Shown here: positions 1 to 10,625 of the stretch, one piece after another
Numbering within the stretch: position 1 is the stretch's first letter
Layout: every line of letters begins with the position of its first letter
Assembly: GCA_023053575.1 (NCBI GenBank)
Contig: JAKZAP010000014.1
Coordinates: 14,100,938-14,164,937 of the forward strand
Length of the DNA: 64,000 bases
Source of the DNA: Branchinecta lynchi
Lineage: Eukaryota > Arthropoda > Branchiopoda > Anostraca > Branchinectidae
Direction of reading: 5' to 3'
Made by a program: the position numbers and the translations under genes
The notes under the pieces: generated by a model
Database searches by the model: none
What the model saw: only the letters and a program-made list of their open reading frames with translations
Told to the model about the DNA's origin: nothing

Positions 1-100
1 GTTTTCAGTTTTTTAACATCCCCTACAGTCCAGTTCCTTCATAGAAAGACCACCCTAAGCCATCAGCTAAATTTTAATAAATTCAGAAACAAAATAATAA

Positions 101-470
101 TTAATTCTTTGCAGATAACTGTATCTGCAATTAGTCGTTTTTGCAGTTACCGTGGTGTCTGATACCACGGTTGCTCTGCAAAAACGACAATTACCGAAAT
201 TGTGCTTTTCGAAGTCATACCAAAGGAAAAACTGATTTCCAGTCACATCACTAAGTGCCAAACTTCTTTCCCACCAATTGACGAAATCCAGGGCTGTATT
301 GTCAGTAATGATGAAAGTGAGATGACTTTTCATATACCACGATGACTGGTCAGATACCACGGTAACTGCAAAAACGCATTTTGACCGTGGTATCAGATAC
401 CACGGGTAACTACGAAAACGACTTTAGACCGGGGTATCAGATACCATGGTATCTGCTAAAACGCAACTAA
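101..470. mobile_element. Palindrome MITE (ATACCACGGTAT family), copy 1
   Basis: About 370 bp bounded by degenerate inverted ends (TTAATTCTTTGCAG at left, complement of TTAGTTGCGTTTTAGCAG at right). The interior is made of repeated self-complementary blocks around GATACCAYGGTATC, separated by TGCAAAAACG linkers. Four further copies occur in the window. There is no open reading frame of its own. Possible TA target duplications suggest a Tc1/mariner-like MITE, but this is inference. Confidence 0.75.
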
Positions 471-1034
471 TGATTTTTCTGAATGACAGTGCAAGAGTCA
501 TCACGAACCTTACTTTTACCCTACCGCGGATACTAACGGAGATTCGCATACTTCATCTATGTTGATTAGCAATTTGCAACGGCTGAAAGGCTTGAAACGG
601 GTTGATACCAATTACCAAGAAGTAACAACTTCCCCGTGACTGCTCAGAATCGTCCATGTGGAAAATTGTTATAATTCGACGTAAACTGGCAAAACTTTAG
701 AACCCACAAGAAGCTGGTACATAAATATATAATCGCGAGTTAATACCCCATGACGACACATGCTTAAAACCACATAATTCGGACAAAGCGGCTAAATATT
801 TGGCATTGTCTATTTTGTTTTCAGAAGCTTATTTTGAGGTTTTTACAGCATTTCTGCTGAAACTCCCTTATATTTTCAAATTCTCCAACTTTCTGGTACA
901 TCAAATAACTCCTTTAAAGGACCCCTCATGCTTACACTGCTTTTTATGGCACCTGCAGCTTCGCTCACGTGTCATTTACCGATCCCTTTTCGGTCTGTCG
1001 GTCGGTCAGGCCACTGTGCTCGAGTTAGGGTACT
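471..1034. other. Unassigned stretch
   Basis: AT-rich sequence with no coding similarity, repeat copy or RNA structure that I can recognise. It lies between a MITE copy and the first module array. Confidence 0.4.
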
Positions 1035-1500
1035 TCCAGAAGTGCTAGGACGATGAAACTTGGCAGGCATATTAGGGACCCGACCAAACTAGCTTGGAAA
1101 TAGTCACTTCCCCGATCCGGCCACCGTGGGGGAGTGGAGGGAGGGGAAATCCGGAATATAGACGTATTTATAACTTTTGAATGGGGAATCGGATCTTAAG
1201 GAAACTTGAAATTTGGAAAGACCTTGTGTCTCAGATGTTACACTTCAGGTCCGGAATGGACCCGGTGACTTTGGGGGGAGTTGGAGAGGGGGGGGGGAAC
1301 CGGAAATGGTGTGACATATTCAGAGTGGACGGATCGGGATGAAACTTGATGAGAAGAACAAGCGCAAGCCCTAGATACATTTGACAAGACCGGATCGGAT
1401 CCGAGCACTGTGGGGGAGTTGAAGACAAGATTGGCTTAGAAAGTGTCACTTCCCAGATGCGACCATCCCTTAAAGCACTCATTTTAACCGCAAAGTACAA
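1035..1500 (-). repeat. Family 1 module array, minus-oriented fragment
   Basis: About three divergent ~140-bp modules in reverse orientation: GATGAAACTTGG motifs followed by G-rich runs such as GGGGGAGTGGAGG and CCGGATC. They are the complement of the AAGTTTCATC / CTCCACTCCCCC / GATCCGG grammar of the plus-oriented array that starts at 1633, so the two are head to head. The flanking motif CTTAAAGNGCGCATCTTAACC appears at 1600-1620 and again near 4671. Confidence 0.75.
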
Positions 1501-1632
1501 AAAATACTTTTAAGCAAAATCTACATTTTCATGATCCCCATGAGCACATGATCATTTTGCCTCATGGGTTTTTTGTTTAGAAATGTATTTCTGGCACCCT
1601 TAAAGTGCGCATCTTAACCCCAAAAGAAACAA

Positions 1633-4612
1633 ACAAGAGCTACGAGCTCATATGGCACTTGTACGAGTAGGCTGTACAAGAAAGTAGATGAAAACGTCAC
1701 AAAATACACCCGCCATCCAAAAAGGCGGTTCGGAAATAGAAATAGGATATTTAGTTTCACTCATTTCTGAGCAGTTCCGGCATCGTCTCGATTGCAAATG
1801 CACATGACTGTTCAAACTTTCATCCCAATAAATCCATTTGTTTGATCCCTAGACGTGCTACACGATTTGCGGTACTCACTCTATTTCCACCTACCGTGGC
1901 CGAATCTGGTTCGGAATAAAAAAAAATGGACCACCTAAAGCATCTTCGTTTATACCATCTACCAAGTTTCACTCGAATCTGAGCATTTTGGAAAGTTCCA
2001 GTACCCCCCCCCCCCTTCCCACCAACGTTGTCGGAGCCGGTTCGGGCCCAATCTCTTAATTCCCTCATCAAGTTTGACTGAAATTGGAGCATAGCCTATC
2101 TGCAAGTTTCCAGTACCCCCCCCCCCCTACCTTGGCCGAATCCGGCCCAGACGCCAAATAACAAATCTAGGCCGCATAAACTCGGCACTGTCGAATTGCA
2201 TCTCATTCGGTCCATCCGTTTGGTTTTTGTGCATGTCAAAAGTCCCCCCACCCCCAATTCCCCTAATCGTGGTCGCATATGGTTCGAACGCATGTTTTAC
2301 ATGTCGAGGCCATCGATTCGTATCACCCACGAAGTTTCACTCGAATCAGACCACTCGTTCGCAATTTATAGAAGTCCATATTTCTCTTCTCTTGCTCCCC
2401 CAAAAATGCTCGGATCTAGGAACGGAAGTTTCCGGGGGTATGTTGTGTCAGGTTTTTAAGTCAATATAATTCGGGTCGCTAATATGAATGCAAAGTTTCG
2501 TTGTCGTTTTACATCTGGAACTATTCTAACTCACGACTACCGGAATTCCAGGAAACCCCCTCCAACTCCCCTCACAGAGCCCCGAAACCATCTGGCTCCG
2601 TCAATTTCATCTAGGCCTAATGCTTGTTCCATCCATTAAGTTTCGTCCCAATCCCTCTACTTTTAGAGTTTCTTGAGTTTTCCACCCCCCTCCCCATCCC
2701 CACAGGTATCGGACCCGACTCGGACGTGACACTGAACGTCCGAGGCGATAGCTCACCAGACAAGTTTCATTCAAATCCGATCACCCGTTCAAAAGTTATG
2801 CACGCCACTAGATTCCGGACTCCCCATCCACCCACTCCCCCCACGATGGTCGCGTCGGGGAAACGGCTGTTCTCAAGTCAATCTGTTCGGATCCCTGACA
2901 TACCTGCCAAGTTTCATCGCCCTAGGACATCAGGAAGTATGCCGAACTCGCGGGATCGCTAGAAATCCGGACCCCCACCCCAACTCCCCCACAGTGCCCT
3001 GATCCGGTCCGGTTATGTCAATGACGTGTCGAGGACCTGTGCTTGTTTTTCCCACCAAGTTTCATCCCGATCCCTCCACTTTAAGCGTTTCTCAAAATTT
3101 CCGGTTCCCTCCTCCAACTCCTCCCAGTGTCATCGGATCCGGTCCTGTTATGTCAATGACGTGTCTAGGACCTGTGCTTGTTTTTCCCACCAAGTTTCAT
3201 CCCGATCCCTCCACTTTAAGCGTTTCTCAAAATTTCCGGTTACCTCCTCCAACTCCCCCCAGTGTCATCGGATCCGGCCCGGATTTAAAGTGAGGTGTCT
3301 GAGACACAAGGTCATCCTAAATATCAATTTTCATCAAGATCCGATCACCCGTTCAAAAGTTATGCACGCCACTAGATTCCGGACTCCCCATCCACCGACT
3401 CCCCCCACGATGGTCGGGTCGGGGAAACGGCTGTTCTCAAGTCAATCTGTTCGGATCCTTGACATACCTGCCAAGTTTCATCGCCCTAGGACACCAGGAA
3501 GTATGCCGAACTCGCGGGATCGCTAGAAATCCGACCCCCATCCCAACTCCCCCACAGTGCCCTGATCCGGTCCGGTTATGTCAATGACGTGTCTAGGACC
3601 TGTGCTTGTTTTTCCCACCAAGTTTCATCCCGATCCCTCCACTTTAAGCGTTTCTCAAAGTTTCCGGTTCCCCACCCCAACTCCCCCACAGTGCCCTGAT
3701 CCGGCCCGGTTATGTCAATGACGTTTCTAGGACCTGTGGTTGTTTTTCCCACCAAGTTTCATCCCGATCCCTCCACTTTAAGCGTTTCTCAAAATTTCCG
3801 GTTCCCTCCTCCAACTCCCCCCAGTGTCATCGGATCCGGCCCGGATTTAAAGTGAGGTGTCTGAGACACGAGGTCATCCTAAATATCAATTTTCATCAAG
3901 ATCCGATCACCCGTTCGCAAGCTAAAAATACCTCAAATTTTGGCTTCACCCTCCATCCACTCCCCCCCCCCCCAGATGGTCGAATCGGGGAATTGATGAT
4001 TTCCTATTTAAGCTGGTCGGGTCCCAGACATGCCTGTCAATTTCCATCGTCCCAGCACATCAGGAAGCACGGAACTCGCGGGATCACTACAAATTCGGAC
4101 TTCTCCCCCCCCCCCCCAACTCCCCCAAAGTGAGCGGATCCGTTCCGGTTATATCAGTCACGTATCTAGGACTTTTGCTTGTACTTTCCACCAAGTTTCA
4201 TTCGGATCCCTCCACTCTAAGTGTTTTCCAAGATTTCCGGTTTCCCCCTCTAACTCCCCCCAGTGTCACCGGATCCGGTCTGGATTTAAAATGGAGGGTC
4301 TGAGACACGAAGTCCTTCCATGTATTAAGTTTCATTAAGATCCGATCACCCGTTCGTAAGCTAAAAATATCTCATTTTTCCTATTTTTTCCGGATTCCTC
4401 CTCCCTCCACTCCCCTCCAGATGGTCGGATCGAGGAAGCGACAATTTCTAATTTAATCTGGTCAAGTTCCTGATATGCTTGCCAAGTTTCATCGTCCTAG
4501 CTTATCTGGAAGTGCCCGAACTAGCAAAACCGGGACCGACAGACCGACTGACGGACAGAAATAACAATCGCTATATGGCACTTGAGTAAGCTCAAGTGCC
4601 ATAAAAACTTTT
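1633..4612 (+). repeat. Family 1 module array, longest copy (~3 kb)
   Basis: It starts with a short palindrome (GAGCTACGAGCTC) and ATATGGCACTTG, and ends with a hairpin (ATGGCACTTGAG, 4-nt loop, CTCAAGTGCCAT at ~4575-4602). Between them are about fifteen ~140-bp modules. Each holds AAGTTTCATC, a GATCC or CCTAG site, a TTTCCGG, a C-rich run (CTCCAACTCCCCC) and GGATCCGG. Three module types follow one another repeatedly between ~2990 and 4520, and two neighbouring copies near 3015-3290 are almost identical. The last module carries GACAGACCGACTGACGGAC. Apparent open reading frames in it are compositional artefacts (Pro/Ser/His-rich, in several frames). Confidence 0.8.
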
Positions 4613-4849
4613 GACCAAACCATTTACATTCATGATCCTAAAGGGACTAAAGATGAATTTCTACTACCCTTAAAGTGCGCATCATCACAACCAAGTGCAA
4701 AAAAAATTTTTTTTTTTAACCAAACGACATATTCTCATGATTTCCAACGGTCTATCGTCATTCTTATCTTCAGGGTTTTGCTTACAAATGATCACAACAA
4801 ACCCATAAATTGGCGAATTCCTACTTTTATCCTTTTGCCAAGCCTCATA

Positions 4850-4935
4850 AGAGATTCTAGCTCTTGTTAAAATATACCTAGCTTTCTTAGGGAATTATAA
4901 GCTTCTAAAATCCCCACCTTATCTTCATTGTTTCG
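4850..4935 (-). repeat. ~460-bp repeat, copy 3, left part (interrupted)
   Basis: The complement matches the end of the repeat at 52488-52943 and 54150-54617 (GGTGGGGATTTTAGAAGCTT and flanks). The match stops at ~4935, where a GGGATCCC array begins, and resumes at ~6106. So this copy was split by the insertion. Confidence 0.7.
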
Positions 4936-6105
4936 TTTTTGGGATCCCAAAAAGTGGTGGGAAACCTATACATCGCAAAAGTTGTCCGTCTGTCTGTCCG
5001 TCCGTCTGTGCGCACTGTAACTCACGACGGGAATGAGATATTTTGATGAAACTTGGTGTGAGGACTCTTTGGGTCAAGAGTAATATCGAGTTCGTAGATG
5101 AGCTATGTAGCCCTACATTTAGGGGTGGGGGAGGGGGTTTAAATTAAGAGGCGAATGAAATATTTTAAACAGATGATGTGATAGTCGATTATGGGGTAAG
5201 AAGACATGCTGAACATGACGGTAAAAACTATTTTGTCATCGGACAACTAGTTCGCTCGGAATCCGGCCAAAACCGGAAAGTTTTTTTTTTTTATCTGAAG
5301 CTGATTAGGTGTTCGACATAGAGGATAGAAGACATGCTGAATACGATGGAGAAAACCATTTTTTCGCTGGACAAGTAGTTAGCCCGGAATCCGACCAAAG
5401 CCGGAAAGTCTTTAAAATATAAGTTTTATTTGAAGTTGATTAGATGTTCGATTTAGGGGTAAGAAAACATGTTGAACAGGATGGTGAAAACCATTTTTTT
5501 CCGCCGGACAAGTAGTCTTTAAAAGTAAAAGTTTTATTTGAAGTTGATTAGTGTTCGATTTAGGGGTAGAACGACATGCTGAAGACGATAGTGAAACCAT
5601 TTTCTCGCAGGGCAAGAAGTTCGCCCGGAATTCGGCGAAACCGGAAAGTTTGTTAAAAAATAAAAGTTTTATCAGATGATTAAATATTCGATTTAGGGGT
5701 AAGAAGACATGCTGAATATTTATTTGAAAAGTATTTTCTACTCGGACGACTTGTTCGGCCGGGCCGAAACCACAAAATTTGTTAAAATCAAAAGTTTTAT
5801 TTGAAGTTGATTAGATGAAAGATTCAGGAGTAAGAAGACAGGCTGAATCTGTATATGACAATCTTGTTTTTTGTTTACCGAGACATATAGTTCGTTCGGA
5901 ATCCGGTTGAAACCGAATTTTGTTTGTATAAGAAGTTTTACTTGAAGTTGATTAGATGTTCTGTATACGGATAAGGAGATACGCTGAATTCGCTTCTGAA
6001 CTTTTTTTTTCTTTTTTCTCGACAAGTATGGTAGTTCGTTCGCAATTGTCTGGATCAATTAGTATTCGATTTTTGGGATCCCATCGAAATCTTTGGTCTT
6101 GTTTG
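4936..6105 (+). mobile_element. Family 2 module array (GGGATCCC-ended), intact insertion
   Basis: It is bounded by GGGATCCCAAAAA at left and GGGATCCCATCGAAA...GGTCTTG at right. After the left end come a GTCTGTCTGTCCGTCCGTC tract, GATGAAACTTGGTG, a G-rich block (GGGGTGGGGGAGGGGG), and then about six ~170-bp modules containing GTTTTATTTGAAGTTGATTAG, AGACATGCTGAA and CCGGAATCCGGCC. It sits inside a copy of the ~460-bp repeat, which shows that it behaves as a mobile insertion. No protein is encoded. Confidence 0.78.
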
Positions 6106-6480
6106 ACTACGAATTTTTAGCGCTTTTTCGGCCATTCCAGGTTCTTCCCGTCACACAAAGCAAACTTCGTCGGAATCATGAACACCCTCTGACATGTCTT
6201 TCAGACATAAGGAGATGAGATAAAGGCTTGAAAGTTTTGTTTTTCATTTTAGAAGACCTGTTTGTGACTTATTTTGTTTTGCTTAGTTGTTCAGCTTTGT
6301 AACCACGGGCGCGTTCAGTTTTCAAATATTTTGCGCAGTCACCGCGTCGGAGAGCAGGAAGGCTGGATAGAGCCGACAAGAGCTAACAAGAAAATCGCTA
6401 ATTTCACGTGGAAAAATATTTTCCGAAAAAGATATTTTTGACCCATTTCATAGTGAAAAGATCATTTTTAGTAAGAGTTA
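6106..6480 (-). repeat. ~460-bp repeat, copy 3, right part
   Basis: The complement matches the first part of the repeat at 52.5 and 54.2 kb: TTTTAGCGC near 6115, the GGCGCGTTCA block (~6310), GAGAGCAGGAAGGCTGGAT (~6351) and AGTAAGAGTT. It is about 70-80 percent identical by eye. Confidence 0.7.
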
Positions 6481-6834
6481 TGCTTTAGTAATGACACAGC
6501 GCGTGCCGATTGGCCATCAAGTCTAACCACTGTGAAACTTTTCGAATACGGTTTAACTGCGCGGAAAAAACACACGCCTTAATTAGACTCGACTTGGGCA
6601 GGCGAAGAATGCCGAAAGCGATTGGAGATATCTAGAAAAACCGCTACTCTCCTTTTAACACTTTTTTAACTTTTTCCATCGAATATGTTCGCCATTCTAT
6701 ATTATCGCTGCAGAGCATATTGTTTGTTTTCGGATAAAGTTGAGGTGAGTTTGGATGAGAAGGTTGGTTATTGGAGTATATACTAGGGGAAATTTATTTA
6801 TTGGATTTGTTAGAGATTTTAGTGTTAATACCTA

Positions 6835-7360
6835 TCTATCTATCGAACAAATAACAGAGAACAGAGAAATTTTGTTGCATGCATTATTAACTAAGGCTTG
6901 CCGCCAGACTTTCCTATGAAGGGTTGCTACGTAAATTCGAAATCGCCTACATGAACGAGGGCTCAAACTCTGCAAGGAGTTTGGTGTACAAATCCTTGAA
7001 TCACCCAATCTACATAAATATTTTCCCTTCTGAAAAGCTCACGGAAAGGCTCCCTTCCAAGGTAGCTACTGCGGTTGGAAAGTTACAGCCAATCAAATGT
7101 GCCCACGACCAGAGGTTCGCAAAGAATTTTGCCCCTTCATTTCTAAAGTTGTATAACAAAGCATAAGCTGAGCTGCTAATTTAAATATGTGGTGTTAAAT
7201 TTACATTTATATGAATGACCATTGTAGCCTTATATACGTATGCCTATTATGATTTATCTGTGTGCTCATAGGTTGTATCCATGACTATACCAAACAAATT
7301 TGGCGTAAGCCATGACAAGTTTTTGGTGAAAAAGATTTATCCATCTTTCCATCTATCCAG
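6835..7360 (+). repeat. SINE- or LINE-tail-like sequence
   Basis: The segment 7060-7105 (GGTAGCTACTGCGG, AGCCAATCAAATGTGC) recurs at 30805-30855. Both copies are followed, a few hundred bases later, by GGTTTTTGGCG or GTTTTTGGTG and a TCTATC-type tail (7340-7360; 31000-31017). The layout fits a short retroposon family with a simple-repeat tail. The open frame 6924-7166 shows no family I recognise. Confidence 0.4.
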
Positions 7361-7628
7361 AAGTTGCTTACTAAATTTTTAAACATGGTTCAGTTAAGGC
7401 ATACGGCTCTAAGCTTTCTTCCCACTCCAATCAAGATTATCATTCAACCTGTCAGCCACATATGCGTACTTTATGCAAGGATGCACAGGTGTTTGAGTAC
7501 CGTGACTACTAATCTACTTAACAACGACTGTTTAGTTAGACACGAAGAGCTTGCAAAAATGACGCCACAAAAATCCGATAAAAAGGAAGACCGGTTACTT
7601 TTTATCCGACAGATGAGGAGCACACGCT

Positions 7629-8125
7629 GAGAGATAGCCGCAAATAACCTGAACTTTACTGACCGTGTCATGCAAACCACGAGTTTAGAGTCAGTTAAGG
7701 CATATGGCTGACTAACGACTATTTCACTGAGAGATAGCCGCTCATAACCTGAACTTTACTGGCTGTGTCATGCAAACCACGAGCTTAGAGCGTGTTCCAC
7801 CCTTCTAACAATGGTTACTATTTCCGTTCCATCCTCACGGAAAGTTACTACGCTGACCGTTCCAACCTTCTCGAAATAGTAACTAATAGTTACTATTTGT
7901 TTACCATGCTCGGGAGCGTAGTAACTACGCATCTCTGTAACGTGATTGGTCGGAATCGCCCGTGGCATGATATCCTGCTGGAAAATAGAAAAGTCGTTCC
8001 AGCCTTGACGGCAAAAAGCCAGAATTCGTGTCGTCATGCGTAGTAACTACTGTAAGTAGGGTGGAACACGCTCTTAGAGTCAGTTAAGGCATATGCCTGA
8101 CTAACGAATATTTCGTTGACTTGAG
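7629..8125. repeat. ~100-bp tandem duplication, second copy interrupted by a MITE
   Basis: The unit starting TGAGAGATAGCCGC at 7629 is repeated from 7729 (AACCTGAACTTTACTG, GTGTCATGCAAACCACGAG). The second copy is interrupted at TTA (7785-7787) by the GAGCGTG MITE and resumes after it (TTAGAGTCAGTTAAGGCATA from 8074). The first copy shows the uninterrupted site. Confidence 0.85.
7788..8073 (+). mobile_element. GAGCGTG MITE, copy 1 (286 bp, TSD TTA)
   Basis: Terminal inverted repeats GAGCGTGTTCCACCCT at left and AGGGTGGAACACGCTC at right. The interior has repeated AGTAACTATTAGTTACTATT-like palindromes and a conserved GTAACGTGATTGGTCGG block. It is flanked by TTA on both sides (7785-7787, 8074-8076). 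The 3-bp duplication and hairpin interior suggest a PIF/Harbinger-type MITE. No transposase is present. Confidence 0.88.
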
Positions 8126-8415
8126 ATACGATTCTGACCAGCAAACTTTCTGGCATAAAGCTATAAGATACGCAGGGCCATAGATGTATACTTGACTGCA
8201 TAATAGCGAGGGGCTACAAACGCGACTGGGTAAGCACTCGGGGTGCCGGGCCGGTGAGTTCAGACTGAACGGACCATATACGATTTGTTTTTTTATATTC
8301 TTACATCGTGGGTCTACCAATAACCCAGTTTTGTCTGCTGCTCAGTGTCCTTGATCCGGTCCAGCTATGATGCACAGCCGGTCATAGCGAGCGCTCCCCT
8401 TGCTATTTAGATTCA

Positions 8416-8720
8416 TTAGTTGCATTTTTGCAGATACCATGGTATCTGTTACCACTGTAACTGAATCTGCGATTAGTCGTTTTGCAGTTACTGTGGTATC
8501 TGATGCACGGTTGCTCTGCAAAAACGTGATGTCGAGTCACATCAATAAGCGCCAAACTTCTTTCTCACCAATCTGACAAAACTTGATGAAAGTGAGATTA
8601 CTTTTCATATACCAGGACCAGTTACCACGGTCGGACCGTAGTATCTGAAGATCAGATACCACGACAACTGGCTAGATACCACGATAACTGCAAAAACGCC
8701 TTTTGACCGTGGTATCAGAT
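8416..8720. mobile_element. Palindrome MITE, copy 2 (right end truncated)
   Basis: Begins TTAGTTGCATTTTTGCAG, followed by ATACCATGGTATCTG and further ATACCACGGT blocks. The right terminal repeat is lost after GACCGTGGTATCAGAT. Confidence 0.75.
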
Positions 8721-8953
8721 CAATTCCGGTCGAGGTACTGTCATGAACTTAAGAAGACACTTTCAATATCTTATATTGACGATAGACGGTCGTGTTCACA
8801 GCTTTCGCAACCAATCGAAAATGGCTGAACTTCGAAACGCAAGATCTACGCGAACGCAGGCCGTGAACAGGCCAAAAAGCTCATCGACCGCACAGGCCAT
8901 GCACAATCCTCGAAATCTCACAGCTCCTTATAAACGTCACAATCTCCCTGGCA

Positions 8954-8980
8954 GGGGGGGGGGGGAGGGGGGGGGGGGGT
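8954..8980. repeat. G-tract next to a SIN3 donor
   Basis: G13-A-G13-type run on the plus strand. In the SIN3 pre-mRNA this is a C-run ~16 nt downstream of the donor at 8995-8996. The plus strand could form a G-quadruplex. Confidence 0.7.
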
Positions 8981-8996
8981 AAGCGACAATACTCAC

Positions 8997-9150
8997 CCGT
9001 CGGGCTCGGTAGAGAGATCTATTCCTGTACATGAAGCTGCCGCTCTTAACCACAAAAGCGAGTTTGTAGGAGTTAGGCCCGAATTTACATTTCGTGTTAT
9101 CGCTTACGGCCAAGCCACGAAGCTCAGGTCTCTCCTCCATGAGATCCAGT
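8997..9150 (-). CDS. SIN3A: SIN3 exon: C-terminal domain, fifth part (last one visible)
   Basis: Fifty-one full codons after a base completing Lys: LDLMEERPELRGLAVSDNTK, CKFGPNSYKLAFVVKSGSFM, YRNRSLYRARR. It matches the SIN3A segment [33 protein letters not shown]. The exon leaves in phase 0 at a GTGAGTAT donor. The remaining ~80 residues of the family (the RFQAWxxKW helix and the final FVxxxxYRVKYG motif) are not found between 1 and 8996, so at least one more exon lies left of the window. A C-rich tract (complement of the G-run 8954-8980) begins ~16 nt after the donor in the pre-mRNA. Confidence 0.95.
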
Positions 9151-9336
9151 CTGAAAAAATTAAAGCATATATTAAGTACAGTCGGTTTCAGAGCGACAAG
9201 GAATAAACTCCCACCGAAGTGTTTTGGTCAACTCAGGAACGATGACAAGACTTTACAGGTTAACTGATGCTGTGCCTTACGAAAGTTCTTTTGATTTATG
9301 ATGACAGAAGAAGGCGCGAGTTATTTGCTATAAGGA

Positions 9337-9515
9337 TACTACACTGTAAAAAGTTTGTCCATATAAAGATTAAAGTTAACTACAGTATTTGCTACTCAGA
9401 TTATTCTTATCTCTACGCAGATAAGTCTAATACCAAATACAGATAACATGAATCCGAGTAGCAAATACTGCAGTTAACGTTAATCTTTATACGGAGAAAC
9501 TTTTTACAGTGTAGT
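9337..9515. mobile_element. Foldback MITE (CTACACTGTAAAAAGTTT ends)
   Basis: About 55-bp near-perfect inverted arms: CTACACTGTAAAAAGTTT, TATAAAGATTAA, GTTAACT, CAGTATTTGCTACTC at left, with the complement at right. A short interior contains ATTCTTATCTCTACGCAGAT. A decayed partial copy is at 19545-19655 (GTAAATACTGCA, GGAGAAACTTTTTACA). Confidence 0.85.
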
Positions 9516-10370
9516 TTTAACTGACAGTACAGATTCTGCCGATCCCACGGGAATTCCCGGCGATGAAAACAGTAACGATCGTATGCGATAGTAAGTCAGT
9601 GAAACGAAACCTGAATGACTTGGAAAAACTTGGAAGCCTGATAATCAAGGTCATCTTTCTGAACACAAATTTGTCCTTCCCCCCCCCCCCCCCCCCCCGG
9701 TGTCTTCCCACATTAGTCGGTATTTGAACCCCAGTGGCGAATTCGATAGTCCTCCCGTTACCTTCTCCATCATCGCAATCTTGAATATAGGCGTACTGTC
9801 TGACTGACTGGCTGACCAAGTATCGGACAGGTACACCAACAACATGTCGAAACACTGAACTTTATTGACTTTTCACTCGGGACCTCTCGCACTATCTACT
9901 ATTTAACTTACAGTATTTTAAAATGTTTGAATGCTTTAAAACTAGGCTGTGCTTTCAACAAATAACCCACGGCTTTGGCAGTTTTGAGCCTTTTCCGAGA
10001 CCCGTTGACTTACAGCGACAACACGGAAAAAATTGAGTAGCCGATTTTTCTGATGGAAAAATTTCTCGCAGACAACCGTCGACAGCCTGATACACATAAG
10101 GTAGCAAAACACGGGAATTGAGAAAATCAGCGTGGTTTTGTTAGAGGGTTAGAATGTACCGTACGAAATTGGGGTCTCCAGGTTTAGAAATATATAGTGA
10201 TTGTGGAAGTAGGTTGCGTTAGTATTACAGGTAAGACAGGTCCTTTAAGTGATGTACTTCAGATTACAAGTTTCTGTTTCTGCCATTCATCTTCTTCTGT
10301 CTTTTCTTTTACGTTCTTTTTTATTCAATTACTACGTCTTTATGTAAATTGTTAATATGATGGGAAACAA
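9516..10370. other. Intron DNA, no feature recognised except a C-run
   Basis: SIN3 intron sequence with a C-homopolymer of about 18 nt near 9680-9698. No repeat family, RNA or exon seen. Confidence 0.4.
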
Positions 10371-10374
10371 ACAA

Positions 10375-10625
10375 TGTTCCTTCAGCCCAAGCTGACGGCG
10401 AATCATAGTTGACAGTGCCGAACGGATCCGTGAGCTTAATTTTATTAGTGGGATATTTTGGCCCTTCGAAAAGGATCCTCTTCAAGCTCAAGCTAGAGAA
10501 TGAAAATTTCCAGCTTGAGTCTGAAGAGGACCCTTGCCAAGAAGGGCGGAAATATCGCTCTAAAAATTCAGCTGACGTGTCCGGTCATCAATCCATCAAT
10601 CGCATCAACTCCAAATATCTGTGGG
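10375..10625 (+). mobile_element. Hammerhead-bearing short element, copy A (foldback form)
   Basis: Left arm is the complement of the family's 3' end (CCTTCAGCCCAAGCTGAC). It is followed by an internal inverted segment (AAGCTCAAGCTAGAGAATG / CAGCTTGAGTCTGAAG) and a hammerhead core at 10510-10565, then CAGCTGACGTGTCCGG. Target duplications were not resolved. Confidence 0.6.
10513..10562 (+). ncRNA. Hammerhead ribozyme-like motif A
   Basis: CTGAAGA at 10521-10527 (the C3-A9 box). Stem II: GG(A)CCCTT / AAGGG with loop GCCAAG, outermost pair mutated to G·G. GAA at 10549-10551. A-T-A-T at 10552-10555, C at 10556 as the predicted cleavage site, then GCTC pairing with GAGT before the box (one G·U). 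Every universally conserved hammerhead position is present. Activity is doubtful because the closing pair of stem II is lost. Confidence 0.6.

Noticed and set aside
101..470. Regularly spaced palindromes as a CRISPR array
   Set aside because: Spacing is irregular, units are diverged, there are no unique equal-length spacers, and the host is an animal; it is a MITE.
2624..4338. Several 90-166-residue open frames in the 2.6-4.3 kb region
   Set aside because: They are Pro/Ser/His-rich translations of the C-rich module array, present in more than one frame and repeated with the modules. No conserved protein domain.
6924..7166. 80-residue open frame in the plus strand
   Set aside because: Part of it (7060-7105) is a dispersed repeat also found at 30.8 kb, and no domain is visible.
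1..8990. Search for the last SIN3 exon(s)
   Set aside because: No minus-strand segment encodes the expected FQAW..KW and C-terminal motifs; it is probably left of the window.
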